DNA of 37,956 bases, taken from JAWLGW01 sp964569055. GTDB lineage: Bacteria > Planctomycetota > J058. The stretch is taken from the NCBI GenBank assembly GCA_964569055.1, contig CAZMSZ010000020.1, positions 1 through 37,956 on the forward strand. The letters are read 5' to 3'. Every line of letters starts with the position of its first letter. Position 1 is the stretch's first letter. Positions 34,336-37,956 of the stretch are shown one piece after another. Under the pieces are notes generated by a model that saw only the letters and a list, made by a program, of their open reading frames with translations, ran no database searches and was not told where the DNA came from. A program made the translations under genes and the position numbers.

Positions 34336-36450
34336 TCAGAAGTTGCCCGGATTGCGCGGCAGCTTGACGTAGGGGAGCCGCACGCCGTCGAGGCCCTGCT
34401 GCAGGCGCGCTTGGGCGCGGTCGCGTTCGGCGGCCACGAGCGGGCCGTAGACGTTGCGGATCCGCGGGTCAGGGTGGGCCTGCACGGCGGCCGCGAGCAG
34501 GTCGAGCTTGGCGGCGAGGACGGTCCGCACGTCGTGCTCGGAGACCTCGTCGCAGCGGGTGCCGCGCGGCGGCTCGAAGCCGACCTGGCTGCCGGCGAAG
34601 GCGGCGGCGTCGTCCTCGTCGACCCCGTCGCCAGAGACGCCGACCGCGCCGATCAGGGTGCTGCCGCGGTAGAGCGGCACGCCTCCCGGAAAGGTCATCA
34701 GACCGGACTGGAGGCCGGGGGAGACGAAGTCGGGGGTGGTGTCGGCGCGATCGGCCAGGAGCGCGATTCCGCCGGTCGCGGCCAGGATCGCGCGCACCTC
34801 GGCCAGCTCGGCGGGCGCGCCGCCCGGGTAGTCGGCGAAGCGCTGGTTGCCGGGGGTGGTGGGGTCCTCGTCGGTGGTCCCGTCGCTCGGGAGGCGCGGC
34901 GGCGGCTCGAGCAGGGTCAGCGAGGGGCGCGGCTCCTGGACCAGCTTGCCGCGGTTCACGAGGTCGCGCAGGTAGGCGAGCGGGCCGGGCCGGGTCCCCT
35001 CGATCCCGGGGGGGAAGTAGGGCTGCGCCAGGAAGCCGATCGCGCGCGCGGAGAAGGCGACCGCGGGCAGTCCCGCGCTGCCGTCGCTGCTGAAGAAGGC
35101 GCAGGTGCGCGCCTTCTGGACCGCGATGTCGGCGCTGAACAGGGTCCCGTCCGCCATGCGGTACAGGCCGAGCAGGTTGCCGCGGCGGTCGACGACCGCC
35201 ACGTGCACCGTGACGTGCGAGCCGCGCGGCAGGCGGATCCCGGCCACCGAGGCGCGCGCGTCGGCCACGGCGGCGGCGATCACCTGCTCGACCTCGGCCG
35301 CGCTCAGACCGCCCTCGGCGGGCGGGGGCTCGAGCGAGTCGATCGCGGGGGCGCGGTCCTCGCCGGGGCCGCCCGCCACCGTCCGCTCGGCCAGGGGCGC
35401 GATCGGGACGCCGGTGAAGCGGAGGGTGGCAGGGTCGAACGTCACGCCGGCCGGGCGATCGACGGCCTGGAGCGTGCCCAGGAAGGTGGGGCTGCTGCGG
35501 GCGCCGACCCGCCCCAGGTAGCGGTGGGTGGCGCGCACCCCGTACTCGGCGCCGCTGCGCACCTCGGGCGCCAGCGGGCTGGCGCGCAGCGGGAAGTCGG
35601 GGTGGAGCGCGCCGGTCCCGGCGGGCAGGGCGGCCAGCGTGGCGGCGAGCGGCGGGGTCACGCCGGGACGCGTGCGGCGCCCGTAGAACGGGAAGGCCTG
35701 GCCGTCGACGAACACGTTGGTGGCGTCGATCGCCGCGGGCGTCTCGAGCGGGCCGACGGCCGCGCGGGCGATCCGCTCGTCCACGTCGTCCTGCAGCGGG
35801 GCCGCGATCGTGGGCGCCGTCCCGGTCCCGGCGGGGCCGGTCCGGTCCACCAGGGGCGTGACGGTGTCCACGCCCACCCCGCCCACCGGAGAGCCCTGCG
35901 CGTAGAGCGGCACCCCGCCGAGCTCGCCCGAGATCCCGGCGCCGACGGCGCTGCCGAGCGCGTCGTAGGCGAGCACGTGGGCGTCGCTCGAGGGCTGTCC
36001 CGAGTCCTGCACGCCGAACAGCGGGCCGCCGGCGGTCTGCTCCACGCCGGGCGGGTAGTGGCCCTGCACGATGAAGAACGCGGTGCGGGTGGTGAACGCC
36101 TCGCCCTCGCTCTGGAAGGCGGACGCGGTCGCGGCCTTGGAGATCGCGGTCGCCACGTTGGCGGGGCCGGGCACGTCGAGGGTGCCGTCCCCGTCGACGT
36201 CGCGGCCGGCCATGACGTAGACCCCGAGCACCTCGCCCTCGCGGTCGGTGACCGCGATCGCCGCCGCCTGCCCCTCCGCCTCGGCCGCCGCGACCGCGCG
36301 CAGCAGCACGCCCTCCACGTCGGCGGCGGTGAGCGCCACGCCGCTGGTCGCCACGTTGCGCGGGTTGCCGGCGGCGCCGTCGTCGGGGCAGCCCGCGAGC
36401 GCCGCGCCCAGGACCAGGACGGCCAGCGCTCCGATCGACGCCCGCACCAT
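34336..36450 (-). CDS. Tandem HbpS/GlcG (DUF336)-domain lipoprotein
   Basis: 704 residues from ATG at 36450, with a lipoprotein signal peptide ending LAGC (Cys21). Two copies of a haem-binding HbpS/GlcG-like fold are present. Copy 1 (about 38-215) has LTAADVEGVLLRAV, AIAVTDREGEVLGVYVM, AISKAATASAFQS, and GGVPLYAQGSPVGGVGV. Copy 2 (about 380-620) has LSAAEVEQVIAAAV, VAVVDRRGNLLGLYRM, VQKARTCAFFSS, and GGVPLYRGSTLIGAVGV. Long linkers and a DVDGDGTLD calcium-like loop (about 84-92) are inserted. HbpS-type proteins bind haem or iron in redox sensing; GlcG function is unclear. It is divergent from the tetrahaem cytochrome gene, 140 bases apart, suggesting a shared role in haem or redox handling at the cell envelope. 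Confidence 0.85.
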   Translation of the reverse strand: MVRASIGALAVLVLGAALAGCPDDGAAGNPRNVATSGVALTAADVEGVLLRAVAAAEAEGQAAAIAVTDREGEVLGVYVMAGRDVDGDGTLDVPGPANVATAISKAATASAFQSEGEAFTTRTAFFIVQGHYPPGVEQTAGGPLFGVQDSGQPSSDAHVLAYDALGSAVGAGISGELGGVPLYAQGSPVGGVGVDTVTPLVDRTGPAGTGTAPTIAAPLQDDVDERIARAAVGPLETPAAIDATNVFVDGQAFPFYGRRTRPGVTPPLAATLAALPAGTGALHPDFPLRASPLAPEVRSGAEYGVRATHRYLGRVGARSSPTFLGTLQAVDRPAGVTFDPATLRFTGVPIAPLAERTVAGGPGEDRAPAIDSLEPPPAEGGLSAAEVEQVIAAAVADARASVAGIRLPRGSHVTVHVAVVDRRGNLLGLYRMADGTLFSADIAVQKARTCAFFSSDGSAGLPAVAFSARAIGFLAQPYFPPGIEGTRPGPLAYLRDLVNRGKLVQEPRPSLTLLEPPPRLPSDGTTDEDPTTPGNQRFADYPGGAPAELAEVRAILAATGGIALLADRADTTPDFVSPGLQSGLMTFPGGVPLYRGSTLIGAVGVSGDGVDEDDAAAFAGSQVGFEPPRGTRCDEVSEHDVRTVLAAKLDLLAAAVQAHPDPRIRNVYGPLVAAERDRAQARLQQGLDGVRLPYVKLPRNPGNF

Positions 36451-36533
36451 GCCCCTCCTCCCGCAGCGACCCGCCCGCCAAGGAGCGCGGATCCTACCGT
36501 CTCGCCCCCCGCGCCCGCAGCCCCGCGGCGACG

Positions 36534-36563
36534 TTGACGCTCCTCGCAGCGCGTGCGTATAGT
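36534..36563 (+). promoter_or_regulatory. Sigma-70-type promoter of the tetrahaem cytochrome gene
   Basis: TTGACG (36534-36539) and TATAGT (36558-36563) are 18 bases apart, 27 bases before the start codon. Both boxes match consensus at 5 of 6, the best promoter in the window. It lies in the divergent 140-base gap shared with the HbpS-type lipoprotein gene. Confidence 0.6.
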
Positions 36564-36576
36564 CCCGCGCCTCGCT

Positions 36577-36584
36577 GGAGGAGG
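36577..36584 (+). promoter_or_regulatory. Ribosome binding site deciding the cytochrome start
   Basis: GGAGGAGG ends six bases before ATG at 36591. It fixes this start over the in-frame TTG at 36534, which lies inside the promoter. Confidence 0.75.
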
Positions 36585-36590
36585 TGCCGC

Positions 36591-37874
36591 ATGTCCGTTC
36601 GCTCGTCCCGTGGGATCTCGGCCCTGGTGTTCTCCGTCGCGCTGCTCGGCGCCGCGGCCGGGGCCGCGCTGCTCGGCTCGCCCGCTCCGGGCGTGGCCCA
36701 CGCCCAGGAGGCGGAGGTCCCGGGCAAGTACGTGGGCGCCGCCGAGTGCCGCAAGTGCCACGAGTCGGGCCTGGAGGGGCGCCCCGCGGACCAGCTGCCG
36801 CGCCTGCGGGAGTACGCCACCTGGGCCAGCGAGGACCGGCACGCCTTCGCCTACGAGCGGCTCGACGACGAGGACCCGCCCGCGGCCCACGCCGCGTGGC
36901 GCTCCAAGGTGACCAGCGAGGAGATCGTCGACGCCCTCGGCGACACCGAGGCCGACCTCGCCTCGGAGAGCGAGCGCTGCCTCTCGTGCCACGGCGTGGT
37001 GGCCCACGCCTACGGCCAGCCCAAGTGGCTGCCCGAGGGCACCAACCGGGTGGTGTTCGCCAACGAGGACCTGCAGCAGGGCTACGACACCGCCGAGGGG
37101 GTCAGCTGCGACGGCTGCCACGGCCCCGCCTCGGGCTGGCTCAAGGCCCACGAGGCGCGCGACTGGACGCTCGAGCAGTGGCTCGCGCGCGGAGGCGCCA
37201 AGGACCCGGCCCAGGCGAGCCAGCGGCTGTACGAGGAGCTCGGCCTCTACTACTCCAAGGACCTCGTGCTGTGGGCGCAGCAGTGCGTCCGCTGTCACCT
37301 GCAGATCGACCCCGCCCTGATCGACGCCCAGCACCCCGACCTCGAGGCGTTCGAGCTGTGGGACCAGAACAGCCGCGTCCCGCCCCACTGGCGCGACTAC
37401 ACCCAGGCCCCCGACCGCCCCGAGCTCCCCGGCGCCGGCCCGAGCCACCCCGCGCGAGTGTGGGCGGTCGGCCAGGCGGTCGCCCTCCAGGCCGCCCTCG
37501 AACAGCTCGTGGCCCGGGTCGCCGCCGGCGCCAGCGACGAGCACGTCGCCACCGCCGCCGAGCGCGCCAGCAGCCACCACACCGTGCTGCGCCACGCCCT
37601 GGCCACCCTCCCGGCGACCGCCCAGCCCGCGGGCGCCCTGGGCGAGGCCATGAAGACCCTGGCCGGCGCCGCCGGCGACGACGCCGCCGCCGCCGCCAAG
37701 GCGGCGCTGAGCGCCCTCGAGCCCCTCCCCTACGCCCTCTCCCGCGCCGCGCTCGACGCCGCCACCGTGGCCAAGGTCGTCGCCGCGATCGAGGCCGACG
37801 CCGACGCCAAGCAGCCCGGCATGCACGCCGAGGTCAAGGCGCTGAGCCTGGTCGCGCTGAGCAAGGTGAAGTAG
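36591..37874 (+). CDS. Tetrahaem cytochrome c, c554-like
   Basis: 427 residues. A signal peptide (residues 1-38, ending AHAQ) sends it to the periplasm. Four CxxCH motifs: CRKCH (53-57), CLSCH, CDGCH and CVRCH. The first motif's context, ECRKCHES followed by YATWASEDRHAFAYERL, is typical of the cytochrome c554/multihaem 'WxxSxHAxA' family; the His there can serve as a distal ligand. The C-terminal 150 residues are Ala-rich and helical, without haems. It probably carries electrons in the periplasm. The promoter and ribosome site are strong, suggesting independent expression. After it, 37875-37956 shows nothing. Confidence 0.88.
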   Translation: MSVRSSRGISALVFSVALLGAAAGAALLGSPAPGVAHAQEAEVPGKYVGAAECRKCHESGLEGRPADQLPRLREYATWASEDRHAFAYERLDDEDPPAAHAAWRSKVTSEEIVDALGDTEADLASESERCLSCHGVVAHAYGQPKWLPEGTNRVVFANEDLQQGYDTAEGVSCDGCHGPASGWLKAHEARDWTLEQWLARGGAKDPAQASQRLYEELGLYYSKDLVLWAQQCVRCHLQIDPALIDAQHPDLEAFELWDQNSRVPPHWRDYTQAPDRPELPGAGPSHPARVWAVGQAVALQAALEQLVARVAAGASDEHVATAAERASSHHTVLRHALATLPATAQPAGALGEAMKTLAGAAGDDAAAAAKAALSALEPLPYALSRAALDAATVAKVVAAIEADADAKQPGMHAEVKALSLVALSKVK

Positions 37875-37956
37875 GGCCGTAGCGGCGACCCGACTCCTCG
37901 CGCCCTCGCCAAGCGGAAGGACGCGCGGAACCTGCAACTCGATCTCTGCGCCTCTG

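Overview
The window is a very GC-rich (roughly 70%) stretch of a diderm bacterium. Lipoprotein signal peptides, a LolA-like protein, an Lgt-family protein and periplasmic c-type cytochromes all point to an outer membrane. A run of exactly 100 N (16409-16508) marks a scaffold gap, so this is probably a draft or metagenome-assembled genome. Multihaem cytochromes, TIG and CAP lipoproteins and large multi-domain regulators would suit a Planctomycetota- or Myxococcota-like lineage. That is an impression from gene content; nothing here fixes the taxon.

Layout. (1) 1-1360, minus strand: a LolA-like carrier running off the left edge and a DUF3261 lipoprotein, a pair known from aryl-polyene and related lipid-export clusters. 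(2) 1470-16244, plus strand: a complete respiratory complex I operon in canonical order, nuoA-B-C-D-(EF fusion)-G-H-I-J-K-L-M-N, mostly with overlapping or abutting genes, ending in a strong inverted repeat. (3) 16245-16697: repeats around the assembly gap. (4) 16698-22431, minus strand: a small zinc-ribbon membrane protein, a TIG/CAP/SdrD-B-like lipoprotein, then a lipid-flavoured group (hemolysin III-like, divergent Lgt, PlsC-type acyltransferase with its own membrane domain). (5) 22641-32013, plus strand: five tightly coupled genes for redox proteins. (6) 32021-34335: a large palindromic intergenic element, a small DNA methyltransferase, a Uma2-type nuclease-fold protein and a COQ4-like protein. 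(7) 34336-37874: a tandem HbpS/GlcG-type lipoprotein divergent from a tetrahaem cytochrome c.

The most unusual locus is 22641-32013. It encodes two membrane-anchored FAD/[2Fe-2S] reductase paralogues, a 1236-residue protein (coiled coil, cyclic-nucleotide-binding domain, FHA-like domain, second degenerate cyclic-nucleotide-like domain, four [4Fe-4S] motifs), a membrane protein with two H-x13-H helices like a dihaem cytochrome b, and a decahaem cytochrome c with an eight-cysteine N-terminal domain. I infer a transmembrane electron path: NAD(P)H, flavin, [2Fe-2S], [4Fe-4S] relay, b haems, periplasmic c haems, with a nucleotide- or phospho-signal input built into the iron-sulfur subunit. I know no named complex with this composition.

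Complex I has its own oddities: a NuoE-NuoF fusion, a NuoG whose fourth N7-cluster cysteine is serine, and extra loops in NuoH and NuoL. I saw no tRNA, rRNA, CRISPR array or transposase gene.
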